A stretch of DNA of 64,000 bases from Belliella buryatensis (GTDB taxonomy: Bacteria > Bacteroidota > Bacteroidia > Cytophagales > Cyclobacteriaceae). The stretch spans positions 62,001-126,000 of the forward strand of contig NZ_FZOK01000014.1 of assembly GCF_900188245.1 (NCBI RefSeq), written 5' to 3'. Positions 1 to 8,302 of the stretch are shown here, in pieces. Position numbers and translations under genes: made by a program. The stretch's first letter is position 1, and the number at the start of each line of letters is the position of its first letter. The notes beneath the pieces are model-generated. The model did not search any database and was not told the DNA's origin. It saw only the letters and a program-made list of their open reading frames with translations.

Positions 1-187
1 TTTTAATTATATAAATATTAGTTGATATTTAGATATTAGGATATTGCATAAGACTCAATATCAAAGTATCCATGAATATCAATCAATATCTTAACCCTAT
101 CAACTACTATTTTTTTGATTATTGAAGGTTCCCAATATTTTATCGGACGAATATCCTAATATCAACAAATATCAAAGAGTATCCTTT
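1..187. repeat. AT-rich spacer with degenerate GATAT/ATATC words
   Basis: No gene is seen before the 3' end of the efflux adaptor gene. The stretch is built largely of drifting copies of the words GATATT, ATATCAA and AGTATC, spaced about 8-15 bases apart. Similar wording recurs at 1975-2069 and 8065-8125, always in spacers of the same metal-efflux operon. It is too irregular to be called a simple tandem repeat. Confidence 0.5.
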
Positions 188-1951
188 TTAATGCTGATGC
201 CCGACCTGCACCTCAGGCTTATTGTTAGAAGAAGAAGTCACTCTTTTCCCTGGCTGATATGTTTCCTTTACTTCACCGCAAGTCAACATCATATCACCAA
301 AGTATGGATTTCGGATTTCCTTTTCACTGCTTAACCAGTAAGCACCTTGGTCTTTAAAGGCCATGGGACAATATTGCCTGTAAATGGTATCTTCAACAAC
401 GCCGAAATATTCGACAGCTTCGATCAAATTATCAGACAAGGTTTCAAAATGCTTCCTTTGCTCTTCCACATCTGAAGTCTGAGTGATTTTATCCAAACTG
501 CTTTGGATAGGTCTCAACAAATCCATCCAGATATCATGGGCTTTGCTATCTAGCAACTTCATGTCAACTTTTGATAAAGTTGACTTTGCAGGGGAAATGG
601 TATTCTGAGTGGCTTTTGCATCTGTTTTTACCAAAGCATCCTTGATAGGCAAATAGCTTTCAACAAAGGCAGTCAATTGCTTCCTGAATGCTTCCGGTGT
701 ATCCAAGGTCTTCACTTCAGATCGTGTCATCATGCTGTAATTTCCGCTCAATTGGGCTGCCGCATCAATGGCAAAAACTCCATTACTGACAATTTGCTCA
801 CCTTCCTCTACGCCAGACAAGACCAAGTAGTCATCTCCAACCCTAGCTCCGATTTCAATCTCCCGCATTTCAAATGCAGGTGCTTCTTTGTTTCCAACTT
901 GTACATACACCACTGATCTAGGTCCTGTCCAAAGAATCGCTGTCTTGGGAATCATCAAGCCAGACTGACCTGCCTGAGAAGTGGAAATATTGGCTGATAC
1001 AAACATCTCTGGCTTCAGTTCAAAGTTCCGATTAACCGCTTCTGCCCTGATTCCCACTGTTCGGGTATCTGGATTCAACACCGGATCGATGTAAGTAACT
1101 TTGGCTTTGAATTCCTTTCCTGGATAGGCCGACACCGAGAAACTCAAATCATCCCCTTTGCGGATCGCTCCCAAATCAGATTCATAAGCATCCAACATGA
1201 CCCAAACATTACTCAAGTCCACTATTTCAAAAAGGGCGGATCCTCTACTTACAAAATCCCCAACCGAAATATTTCTGGCTGTCACTACCCCAGCTACATC
1301 AGCAAAGACATCAAACTGTGTCTGAACCTGCCCCGAACTTTCTATCGCAACAATCTGCTCTTCTGAAATCTTCCACAACCTCAATTTCTCTTTGGTGGCT
1401 TCATAAAGTGCTGGTTGCCTATCCTTGATTTTGGCTGTTTCCAAAAGTTCCTTTTGGGCATTGACCAATTCTGGAGAGTAAAGTGTGGCCAACTTTTGTC
1501 CGTGCTGAACTTCCTGCCCAGTAAAGTTGATAAACAACTGATCCACTCTCCCTGCATAATTGGCTGTAAGACTTTTTACACGTTGCTCGTTGGCTTGGAT
1601 TTTTCCGCTCAGGGTGAGTTTTCCTGAACCCGACCCTGACTTGACCCTCGTCGTCTGTACATTGGAGAGCGCGACGGCTTCAGGAGTTATTTCCAGCACA
1701 AAAGGACTGGATTCTCCGCTCTTTTTATTGCTGACTGGAGTAAGTGCCATCCCACAAAGCGGACATTGTCCAGGTTCATTTTGACGGATCTGAGGGTGCA
1801 TGGAACAAGTATATTCGACACCGTTTTCGTCAATATGCGTATGCTCGTGGTCAGGATGTTCTTCCCCTCCCCCACGGACCAACCAACCCACTACAGCGCC
1901 AAAGAATAGGCAGCCGAGGATTACGATTAATATTTGTTTATTCTTGTTCAT
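188..1951 (-). CDS. cusB: CusB-like periplasmic adaptor of a heavy-metal RND efflux pump
   Basis: Membrane-fusion subunit that should link the CusA-like inner-membrane pump to the TolC-like outer-membrane channel and exports Cu/Ag-type metals from the periplasm. Residues 7-26 form an N-terminal membrane anchor or signal. A His-rich stretch (31-39) precedes a heavy-metal-binding domain (about 47-71) with CSMHP at 49-53 and CPLCGM at 63-68. The HlyD-type barrel-sandwich and beta-barrel region follows (about 95-415). The C-terminal part (about 430-587) resembles DUF3347, with YCPMAF and NPYFGDMMLTCG motifs, and ends in GHQH. At 587 aa it is longer than E. coli CusB because of the two added metal-binding modules. 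It is the last gene of the operon. The family call is firm; the exact metal is inferred. Confidence 0.92.
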   Translation of the reverse strand: MNKNKQILIVILGCLFFGAVVGWLVRGGGEEHPDHEHTHIDENGVEYTCSMHPQIRQNEPGQCPLCGMALTPVSNKKSGESSPFVLEITPEAVALSNVQTTRVKSGSGSGKLTLSGKIQANEQRVKSLTANYAGRVDQLFINFTGQEVQHGQKLATLYSPELVNAQKELLETAKIKDRQPALYEATKEKLRLWKISEEQIVAIESSGQVQTQFDVFADVAGVVTARNISVGDFVSRGSALFEIVDLSNVWVMLDAYESDLGAIRKGDDLSFSVSAYPGKEFKAKVTYIDPVLNPDTRTVGIRAEAVNRNFELKPEMFVSANISTSQAGQSGLMIPKTAILWTGPRSVVYVQVGNKEAPAFEMREIEIGARVGDDYLVLSGVEEGEQIVSNGVFAIDAAAQLSGNYSMMTRSEVKTLDTPEAFRKQLTAFVESYLPIKDALVKTDAKATQNTISPAKSTLSKVDMKLLDSKAHDIWMDLLRPIQSSLDKITQTSDVEEQRKHFETLSDNLIEAVEYFGVVEDTIYRQYCPMAFKDQGAYWLSSEKEIRNPYFGDMMLTCGEVKETYQPGKRVTSSSNNKPEVQVGHQH

Positions 1952-1974
1952 TATCTTGTTTGAAAATCTAGCAT

Positions 1975-2069
1975 TAATTCATTTTATTAATAGATATTGG
2001 ATACTAACTCCCAATATCTCAATATCAATTAGTATCAATGAGTATCATTTAATCTCCAACAATATCATT
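1975..2069. repeat. GATAT/ATATC-word spacer between tolC and cusB
   Basis: The spacer between the two genes consists mostly of words such as AGATATTGGATA, CAATATC and AGTATCA. It shares word usage with the left edge of the window and the spacer upstream of cusA. No promoter or terminator hairpin is evident, so the operon probably reads through it. Confidence 0.5.
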
Positions 2070-3506
2070 TCAAATCCCTATTAACGTTTCAACCCTAGCA
2101 AACTGAATTTCCCTTTCAATTTTCGTATTCAGCAAATTCAACCGGAAGTCCAGGAGTTCACGTTGAATGCTGAGTATTTCCTCGAATGAACTACCCTCAG
2201 TGGCATATGATGTCACTGATAGTTCCATGGTTTGCTCCGTGATTTCAATTTGTTCTTCCAATAGTTTGATTTTTCTGTCGGCATCTTTGATAGAGACTAG
2301 AATAGTTTCGAACTCAGTTTCCAGGTTTCTTTGCAGGTCTTCTTTCTGTCTTTCGTTAGCTTCCCAATAAAGCTTGGATTCGGCTTCCATGGCCTTGTAT
2401 TTTTTACGGTAAATCGGCAAGGATACGGTTGCCATAGGCATGACCATATTGTTTCCCATTCCGGCCGGCATATAATCCATACCATTACCTCCACCAATCA
2501 TACCTGATTCAGGCCTTGGAGAAAACATCATATAATTTAACCCTAGTCCAAACATGGGTTTACCTTCTAATTTGGCCATTTCTCCTTGCTTTTGGTATAC
2601 CAATCCTTCTTTTTCCAGCATCAGCAACACGGGGTTGGTTTCCAAAATATTTTCCAACATGGATATTTCCCAACCCATTTCTTTTTGGGTAGAAACATCT
2701 GTTTCAATGTTTACCGGCTCGTTTTTGTCCCTGCCCAAAAGTTGGTTGAAGCGAACCATTAACGGCCTTTTATCTACCTCCAACTGTTGTAAATCACTTT
2801 CCAAAGCCTTGATCTGCACTTGCAGTCTAAGCACATCCGTCAACTTTCCTGATCCAGACCCTGAACCCATACTGGACATCGAAGAACCATTTCCGGAAGA
2901 TTGATTCATTCCCGAAGAACTGCTAGATCCTCCACCCATGCCCATTCCATTATCACTTCCTTCCTGACTTCTCCTGGAAGGACTTTGGACTGCAGATGAT
3001 ACCGATGATACCGCTTCCGATGTATTTCCACCTTGGTAGCGAATGATGGCCAATTCCTCCAAAGACTTCAATATTTGCAAATTAGATTCGGTAATATCAA
3101 TGGTGTTCTGCAATTGTTGTATTAGAAAATAGGTTTCTTTTACCTGAAAGAGCAGTATATTCCTTTGCTGCCTGAATTCCTCGTATTTGGCTTCTGCCAT
3201 TAGCGTTGCTTCATCCTTTTGCGTTTTCAACATCCCAAACCATGGAAACATCTGCATCACCGAAGCCTCTGCCCGCTGATTCCCCATCAACAACTCCATT
3301 GGCCTTGTGAAGACTCCAATGTTTAATTGAGGGTTTTCAAGGGTGACTTGATTTGTTTTTTCCAAAGAAGCCTGATATCCTTTAAATGAAGCTTGGAGGG
3401 CAGGATTGTTCTCAGCAGCTTCTTCGAGATATTGATTTAGGGATTGGGAATTGGATAGAAATATGGTTGAAATAAATAGAAATATGGTAGATATAACATT
3501 TAGCAT
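2070..3506 (-). CDS. TolC-family outer-membrane efflux protein (CusC-like)
   Basis: Outer-membrane channel of the tripartite metal-efflux system. I start it at the ATG at 3506, where a hydrophobic signal peptide ending near SNSQS begins. A longer reading to 3665 would add 53 residues and overlap the upstream gene. Two OEP-type halves rich in alpha-helical coiled coil are visible. Between them lies a low-complexity Ser/Gly/Met insert (about 163-221, DNA 2844-3020), and a second Met/Gly-rich patch follows at DNA 2420-2530. Met-rich stretches are common in copper-handling proteins, which fits this operon, but their role here is inferred. The signal peptide contains a repeated ISTIF peptide encoded by the ATATTTC-type words that also fill nearby spacers. 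Confidence 0.88.
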   Translation of the reverse strand: MLNVISTIFLFISTIFLSNSQSLNQYLEEAAENNPALQASFKGYQASLEKTNQVTLENPQLNIGVFTRPMELLMGNQRAEASVMQMFPWFGMLKTQKDEATLMAEAKYEEFRQQRNILLFQVKETYFLIQQLQNTIDITESNLQILKSLEELAIIRYQGGNTSEAVSSVSSAVQSPSRRSQEGSDNGMGMGGGSSSSSGMNQSSGNGSSMSSMGSGSGSGKLTDVLRLQVQIKALESDLQQLEVDKRPLMVRFNQLLGRDKNEPVNIETDVSTQKEMGWEISMLENILETNPVLLMLEKEGLVYQKQGEMAKLEGKPMFGLGLNYMMFSPRPESGMIGGGNGMDYMPAGMGNNMVMPMATVSLPIYRKKYKAMEAESKLYWEANERQKEDLQRNLETEFETILVSIKDADRKIKLLEEQIEITEQTMELSVTSYATEGSSFEEILSIQRELLDFRLNLLNTKIEREIQFARVETLIGI

Positions 3507-3654
3507 CCAACCTTTATTTAACAATTTAAAGCTTTGGAACGCATTAATTTTCTTTGGGAATAAATTGAAATATAAAGGAAATATAGTGGATATATGCCTT
3601 AGCATTTTTCTCAATTTAAATTGAACTTGACCAAGCTCTGAGATTGAACTATTT

Positions 3655-4056
3655 TTATCTTTCATTATTTCCTCCTCTTTTTGAATCGTAGGTTTTTGAA
3701 ATTGTATTATTTAATTTAATCTGAAGTGGTTTATGAATTTGACAGATTTCATCCCATTCCTCAGTAGTAACTTTCCCTCTTTCAAATCCAAGATCTAACC
3801 AATGCTCCTTACCTTCAGACAAAGAAGCTCTTGCAATAAAATAGAAACGCATCTTCTCCAAATAATGGTACCTCCCGTACCCCTCTGTAATGTTAGCCCC
3901 CACAGAGTCAACAGATTCCAACATTTGATCACCCCAAACCTTTTTATCTTGGTAAGAAAGTCGACTATAAATCTTCCAAGCTATAGCGGAAAGTTTTCGA
4001 GATAATTGATAAATCTCCAGATCTTTTAATGGAATAAATTTCTTTTTATCCTCCAT
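3655..4056 (-). CDS. Four-helix-bundle protein (S23 / 23S intervening-sequence family)
   Basis: A 133-aa protein matching the four-helix-bundle family first known from ORFs inside 23S rRNA intervening sequences. It has the typical opening 'KDLEIYQLSRKLS' (11-23) and the conserved 'SVGANITEGYGR' segment (51-62). The biochemical function of the family is unknown. It lies between cusA and tolC on the same strand, an unusual cargo for an efflux operon. Such genes are often found as lone intergenic passengers in Bacteroidota, so insertion into the operon is more likely than a role in metal export. That reading is inference. Confidence 0.85.
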   Translation of the reverse strand: MEDKKKFIPLKDLEIYQLSRKLSAIAWKIYSRLSYQDKKVWGDQMLESVDSVGANITEGYGRYHYLEKMRFYFIARASLSEGKEHWLDLGFERGKVTTEEWDEICQIHKPLQIKLNNTISKTYDSKRGGNNER

Positions 4057-4061
4057 ATTTC

Positions 4062-4200
4062 TTTAAGTTTCGCACCAGCATATTTCAACTATATTTCACG
4101 AAGTATATTTCGCCGAAGGCATATTTCAATCTTATTTCACAAAGTATATTTCTACTTTATTTCGCTTCAGCATATTTCAACTTTATTTCCTGATATTTCC
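4062..4200. repeat. Imperfect tandem repeat running through the cusA stop codon
   Basis: Units beginning GCATATTTCAA start at 4078, 4119 and 4170, so the spacing is 41 and 51 bp. Each is followed by TATTTCNC..AGTATATTTC wording. The third unit is the last coding stretch of cusA (EIKLKYAEAK) and the other two lie beyond its stop codon. The array therefore looks like a duplication of the gene's own 3' end, or a word repeat that has invaded it. Confidence 0.65.
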
Positions 4201-7200
4201 CATAAAGCACCGGAACAATAAACAGAGATATTAAAGCTACGGTCATCCCCCCAAAAGCTGGAATTGCCATTGGGATCATGATGTCAGAACCTCTTCCTGA
4301 ACTCGTGAGAACTGGCAATAGAGCCAATAAAGTAGTAGCTGAGGTCATCAGACAGGGCCTTACTCTTTTCAGGCCAGCTTCCAAAACTGCTTTTCGGACT
4401 TCCTTGACATTCTCAGGCTGGATTCTTTCAAAACTTTGCTTCAAGTATGTCCCCATCACTACCCCGTCATCTGTGGCAATACCAAAGAGGGCAATGAAAC
4501 CTACCCAAACTGCCACAGAAAGGTTGAATGTCCGCATTTGAAAGAGCTCCCGCATGTTGGTTCCCATGAAACTGAAATCAAAGAACCAACCTTGACCATA
4601 TAACCAAAGCATCAGAAAACCTCCCGAAAAGGCCATGGCTATGGCTGAGAAAATCATCAAGACCATGGCAGTAGACCTAAACTGCAAGTACAGGATCAAG
4701 AAGATCACCGCTAATGAAAGAGGAATAACGATCGCTAGTCGCTTTTCAGCACGGATCTGGTTTTCGTAGCTTCCAGAGAAGGTATAGGAAACTCCTGCCG
4801 GCACTTCCAATTCTCCAGAATTTATCTTCTGTATAATAAAATCCTTGGCATTATCCACTACGGTTCCTTCGGCAAAACCATCTCTTTTATCAAACAGGAC
4901 ATAGCCCACCAAGAAGGTATTTTCGCCTCGAATCATCATCGGACCTGGACGGTAGTTGATTTCTGCCAATTGACCCAAAGGAATCTGAGCACCTGTGGGT
5001 GTGCTGACCAAAATTCGTCTCAAAGCCTCCGGATCGTCCCTGTACTCCCTGGCATACCTGGCCCGGATAGCATATCGCTCCCTTCCTTCTACCGTGGTAC
5101 TTAGCGTCATACCTCCAATAGCCACTTCTATAAATTCCTGCACATCGGCAATATTCAGCCCGTACCTGCCCAATTGGGTCCTGTCCAGATCGATTTCCAT
5201 ATATGGCTTCCCCAAGGACCGGTCAGCAAATACGGCCTCAGCTTTGACAGAAGGCACTTCTTTGAGCAGTGATTCCAGTTTGAGACTGAAATTCTCAATT
5301 GTCTCCAAATCTGGCCCATAGACTTTCATGCCCATTGGCGCTCGCATACCTGTCTGCAACATCACCAATCGGGTTTCGATAGGCTGCAACTTTGGCGCAG
5401 AAGTTACTCCAGGAAGGTTTGAAGTACGGATTTGTATTTCATCCCAGATATCATCCGGCGTTCGGATTTCATCCCTCCACTGACGGAAATACTGTCCTCT
5501 TCTGTCATCGGGAACCAAGTATTTGGAAATATTCCGAGATACAGTCCTCCTTTGGGCTTCTTCCATGTAATTCTCGTCATCATCCCAAATAGCACCATCG
5601 CTACGATCATACCACCAGTATTTATCATTGACCAGTACCTGATAATTACCGTCTCTATTGACCTTGAACCTGAGTTTGCGGGCATCATCATCTTGCAGGT
5701 ACTCGGTTTTGTAATTGATGATGTTTTCGTACATGGACATAGGCGCAGGATCCAATGGGCTCTCTGCTCTTCCAGCTTTTCCAACCACCATTTCCACTTC
5801 TGGAATCGCCTGCACCAGCATATCCAGTTGCTTGACAATCTGCATATTGGCCTCCACTCCTGAATGTGGCATGGAAGTCGGCATCAATAGAAAAGACCCC
5901 TCGTTCAATGCAGGCATAAATTCTTTGCCCATCCCCGGAAGTGCATGTGTAAGTCCAGACCATACAGAAGTAGTCCGTATATTCCAGCCTACTTGATCAA
6001 AACCCTTGGCGACAAAGCCAAAAATGCTATTGAACCCTAACCAGACATTTGCAGCAAAGAGAATGATCAATGCAGGAAGCAAAAGAAATACCCTCGCATG
6101 CTCCAGGCACCATTTCAACATGTGGGCATAGAAGCGGATAAATAAAGAGAAAAGTCCCAAAACCAAACCCAAGACTAAGGCAATGAAAAGAAAATTCACA
6201 AATACTGATTGCGTCAGTCCTAATGGCCTCCATTCAAAAGCCAGTAAAACGGAAACAGCCACGACAGCAATCAACATGGCTATCTGATTTTTATATTTCC
6301 CGTTTTGTATCTGCTTTGGAAAGAAATGATGGATCAATTGATTGGCTGCAAAGGCCAACAAAACCCATCCTGCCCAAGGGAAATAGAACAACAAAATCAA
6401 GCCAGCAAAAGCCATCAGGAAATTGAGGATGGTTCTATAATTTTTAGATTTGACTTTGGCTCCGAATACCCAATGGGCAAAGGCTGGCATAAATACCAAG
6501 GTAAAAATCAAAGCCGCTATCAAAGCGAAAGTCTTGGTGTAAGCCAAAGGACCAAAAAGTTTGCCTTCCGCTGCCTGAAGGGTAAATACAGGTAAGAAAC
6601 TCACAATCGTAGTCATCACTGCAGTCAGGATTGCCGAACTCACTTCAGTAGTTGCTTCATAGATGACCTGAAGTTTGGTTTTTTTATCCCCTGATTCTTC
6701 GAGATGGCGGAGAATATTTTCATTCAGAATAATCCCCAAATCCACCATGGTTCCTATAGCAATGGCGATACCCGACAGCGCTACAATATTGGCATCCACC
6801 CCTACATACTTCATCATGATAAAGCACATCAAAACAGCCAAAGGCAAAAGTGCAGAAATCAAGAGGGAAGCCCTGAGGTTATACACCATCACCATGATCA
6901 CAATGATGGTAATCAGGATTTGAAGACTGATGGCTTCATTGAGGGTGCTCAAGGTTTCTTTTATCAGACCCGAACGATCATAAAAAGGCACTATGGTCAC
7001 TTTAGAAACCGTACCATCTTCCAGTGTTTTGGTAGGAAGACCTGGAGAGATCTCGTCGATTTTGGCTTTGATGGCATCGATGACTTGTAAAGGATTGTCT
7101 CCGTATCGGGCCACCACTACCCCACCGACTGCTTCCGCACCTCCTTTGTCCAATATTGCTCTTTCAGCACGGCTTGCAGGCCCGATGTTGACTTTGGCGA

Positions 7201-8035
7201 TGTCTTTGATGCGCAAGGGAACGTTGTTGCTCACCTTTACCACAGCTTTCTCAATGTCTTCTAAGGATTTCACATAGCCTAGTCCTCGGACGATAAACTC
7301 CACCTGATTGATTTCCATGGTATTGGCACCAATGTCCAGATTGGATTGCTTGATGGCGTTCATTACCTGCATCATGGAGACATTGTGGGCTTTCATGGCT
7401 ACAGGATCGAGGTCAACTTGGTATTCCTTCACATGACCGCCGATGCTGGCCACTTCTGCGACACCTTCTGTGCCTGCGAGACCATATCTCACATAATAAT
7501 CCTGGATACTTCTGAGTTCGTGCAGGTCCCATCCACCTGCCGGATTCCCATTTTCATCTCTGCCTTCAAGCGTGTAAAAGTACACCTGTCCCAATCCGGT
7601 TGCATCCGGTCCAAGTTTGGGTTGAACACCCTCGGGAAGGAGCCCTGATGGCAAAGAGTTGAGTTTTTCCAGAATCCTTGACCGGCTCCAGTAAAACTCT
7701 ATTTCCTCTTCGAAGATGATATAGATGGAAGAAAAGCCAAACATAGAAGTGCTTCGGATGGATTTCACCCCAGGCATACCAAGTAGTGAAGTAGTCAAAG
7801 GATAGGTAATCTGATCTTCGACATCCTGAGGAGAACGTCCCATCCAATCGGTAAAGACGATCTGCTGGTTTTCCCCGATATCTGGAATGGCATCTACTGG
7901 TACAGGGTCGTTGGGCAGGAAGCCAGTGTTCCAGTTGAATGGAGCCGTCACTATCCCCCAAGCCACTACAAGGACCAAGAGAATTACAGTGACCAGTTTA
8001 TTTTCAAGAAAGAATTTAATGATATTATTTAACAT
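4157..8035 (-). CDS. cusA: CusA/CzcA-family heavy-metal RND transporter
   Basis: Proton-driven inner-membrane pump of the efflux complex. The N-terminal TM helix is at about 9-30. Porter-domain motifs include 'VDAIPDIGENQ' and 'DWMGRSPQDVE', and the TM4 motif 'GTMVDLGIILNENI' carries the HME-type acidic residue. At 1292 aa it is about 250 residues longer than E. coli CusA (1047 aa). The extra length is an additional hydrophobic segment of several TM helices after the first TM bundle (about 525-680) and an Asp/Tyr/Trp-rich periplasmic insert (about 770-880). Both enlargements appear in other Bacteroidota CusA proteins as far as I recall. It is the first large gene of the operon; no metal-responsive regulator gene lies next to it. 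Confidence 0.93.
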   Translation of the reverse strand: MLNNIIKFFLENKLVTVILLVLVVAWGIVTAPFNWNTGFLPNDPVPVDAIPDIGENQQIVFTDWMGRSPQDVEDQITYPLTTSLLGMPGVKSIRSTSMFGFSSIYIIFEEEIEFYWSRSRILEKLNSLPSGLLPEGVQPKLGPDATGLGQVYFYTLEGRDENGNPAGGWDLHELRSIQDYYVRYGLAGTEGVAEVASIGGHVKEYQVDLDPVAMKAHNVSMMQVMNAIKQSNLDIGANTMEINQVEFIVRGLGYVKSLEDIEKAVVKVSNNVPLRIKDIAKVNIGPASRAERAILDKGGAEAVGGVVVARYGDNPLQVIDAIKAKIDEISPGLPTKTLEDGTVSKVTIVPFYDRSGLIKETLSTLNEAISLQILITIIVIMVMVYNLRASLLISALLPLAVLMCFIMMKYVGVDANIVALSGIAIAIGTMVDLGIILNENILRHLEESGDKKTKLQVIYEATTEVSSAILTAVMTTIVSFLPVFTLQAAEGKLFGPLAYTKTFALIAALIFTLVFMPAFAHWVFGAKVKSKNYRTILNFLMAFAGLILLFYFPWAGWVLLAFAANQLIHHFFPKQIQNGKYKNQIAMLIAVVAVSVLLAFEWRPLGLTQSVFVNFLFIALVLGLVLGLFSLFIRFYAHMLKWCLEHARVFLLLPALIILFAANVWLGFNSIFGFVAKGFDQVGWNIRTTSVWSGLTHALPGMGKEFMPALNEGSFLLMPTSMPHSGVEANMQIVKQLDMLVQAIPEVEMVVGKAGRAESPLDPAPMSMYENIINYKTEYLQDDDARKLRFKVNRDGNYQVLVNDKYWWYDRSDGAIWDDDENYMEEAQRRTVSRNISKYLVPDDRRGQYFRQWRDEIRTPDDIWDEIQIRTSNLPGVTSAPKLQPIETRLVMLQTGMRAPMGMKVYGPDLETIENFSLKLESLLKEVPSVKAEAVFADRSLGKPYMEIDLDRTQLGRYGLNIADVQEFIEVAIGGMTLSTTVEGRERYAIRARYAREYRDDPEALRRILVSTPTGAQIPLGQLAEINYRPGPMMIRGENTFLVGYVLFDKRDGFAEGTVVDNAKDFIIQKINSGELEVPAGVSYTFSGSYENQIRAEKRLAIVIPLSLAVIFLILYLQFRSTAMVLMIFSAIAMAFSGGFLMLWLYGQGWFFDFSFMGTNMRELFQMRTFNLSVAVWVGFIALFGIATDDGVVMGTYLKQSFERIQPENVKEVRKAVLEAGLKRVRPCLMTSATTLLALLPVLTSSGRGSDIMIPMAIPAFGGMTVALISLFIVPVLYGKYQEIKLKYAEAK

Positions 8036-8040
8036 AGGTT

Positions 8041-8125
8041 CATCCTTTGAGCTAATCTTGGCGGTGGATACTTATGGATATTTATCCCGATTTTATCGGG
8101 ATTGGATATTGTTAGATATTGGATC
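8041..8125. repeat. GATAT-word spacer with ATCCCGAT hairpin upstream of cusA
   Basis: The spacer repeats GGATA, GGATATT and AGATATTGGAT, as in the other operon spacers. It contains a perfect inverted repeat ATCCCGAT-TTT-ATCGGGAT at 8084-8102. A very similar hairpin (ATCCCGA/TCGGGAT) recurs at 20394-20411. No run of T follows it on either strand, so it is not a standard terminator. Confidence 0.55.
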
Positions 8126-8180
8126 CCAAAACAAAACTTTGTTTTGTTAAAGAGGAGAAATTACGGAAAGATCTGGGCTA

Positions 8181-8211
8181 GACCTGTCAGTTTTTAAAAA
8201 CCTGACAGGTC
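8181..8211. repeat. 31-bp palindrome GACCTGTCAG-N11-CTGACAGGTC
   Basis: A perfect 10-bp inverted repeat whose spacer, TTTTTAAAAAC, is itself largely palindromic. I recall very similar CCTGACAGGT palindromes scattered between genes in many Bacteroidota genomes, so this is probably a dispersed REP-like element rather than an operator for cusA. Confidence 0.55.
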
Positions 8212-8250
8212 TTCGAATTGGATCTACAAATTACAAGAAATCTAATTGAA

Positions 8251-8280
8251 TCTTTGTGCCTTGGTGCCTTCGTGGCAACC
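8251..8280. repeat. 'GTGCCTTGGTGCCTTCGTGGC' phrase repeat
   Basis: A short stretch with three drifting copies of the word (T)GTGCCTT/GTGGC. Similar phrases occur between genes in many Bacteroidota genomes as I remember them. No function is assignable. Confidence 0.35.
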
Positions 8281-8302
8281 CCTTTCTAGATAGGGTAAAA
8301 AA

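Noticed and set aside
3507-3665. A 53-residue N-terminal extension of the TolC-family protein
   Set aside because: It would place the signal peptide in the middle of the protein and overlap the upstream gene; the ATG at 3506 starts directly at the signal sequence.
4062-4200. Possible CRISPR-like array
   Set aside because: Units are imperfect, spacing varies (41 and 51 bp), there are no unique spacers of constant length and no cas genes; one unit is coding sequence.
6000-7650. Several plus-strand open frames antisense to cusA (for example 6675-6923 and 7346-7648)
   Set aside because: They are shadows of the cusA reading frame with atypical composition and no homology-like motifs.
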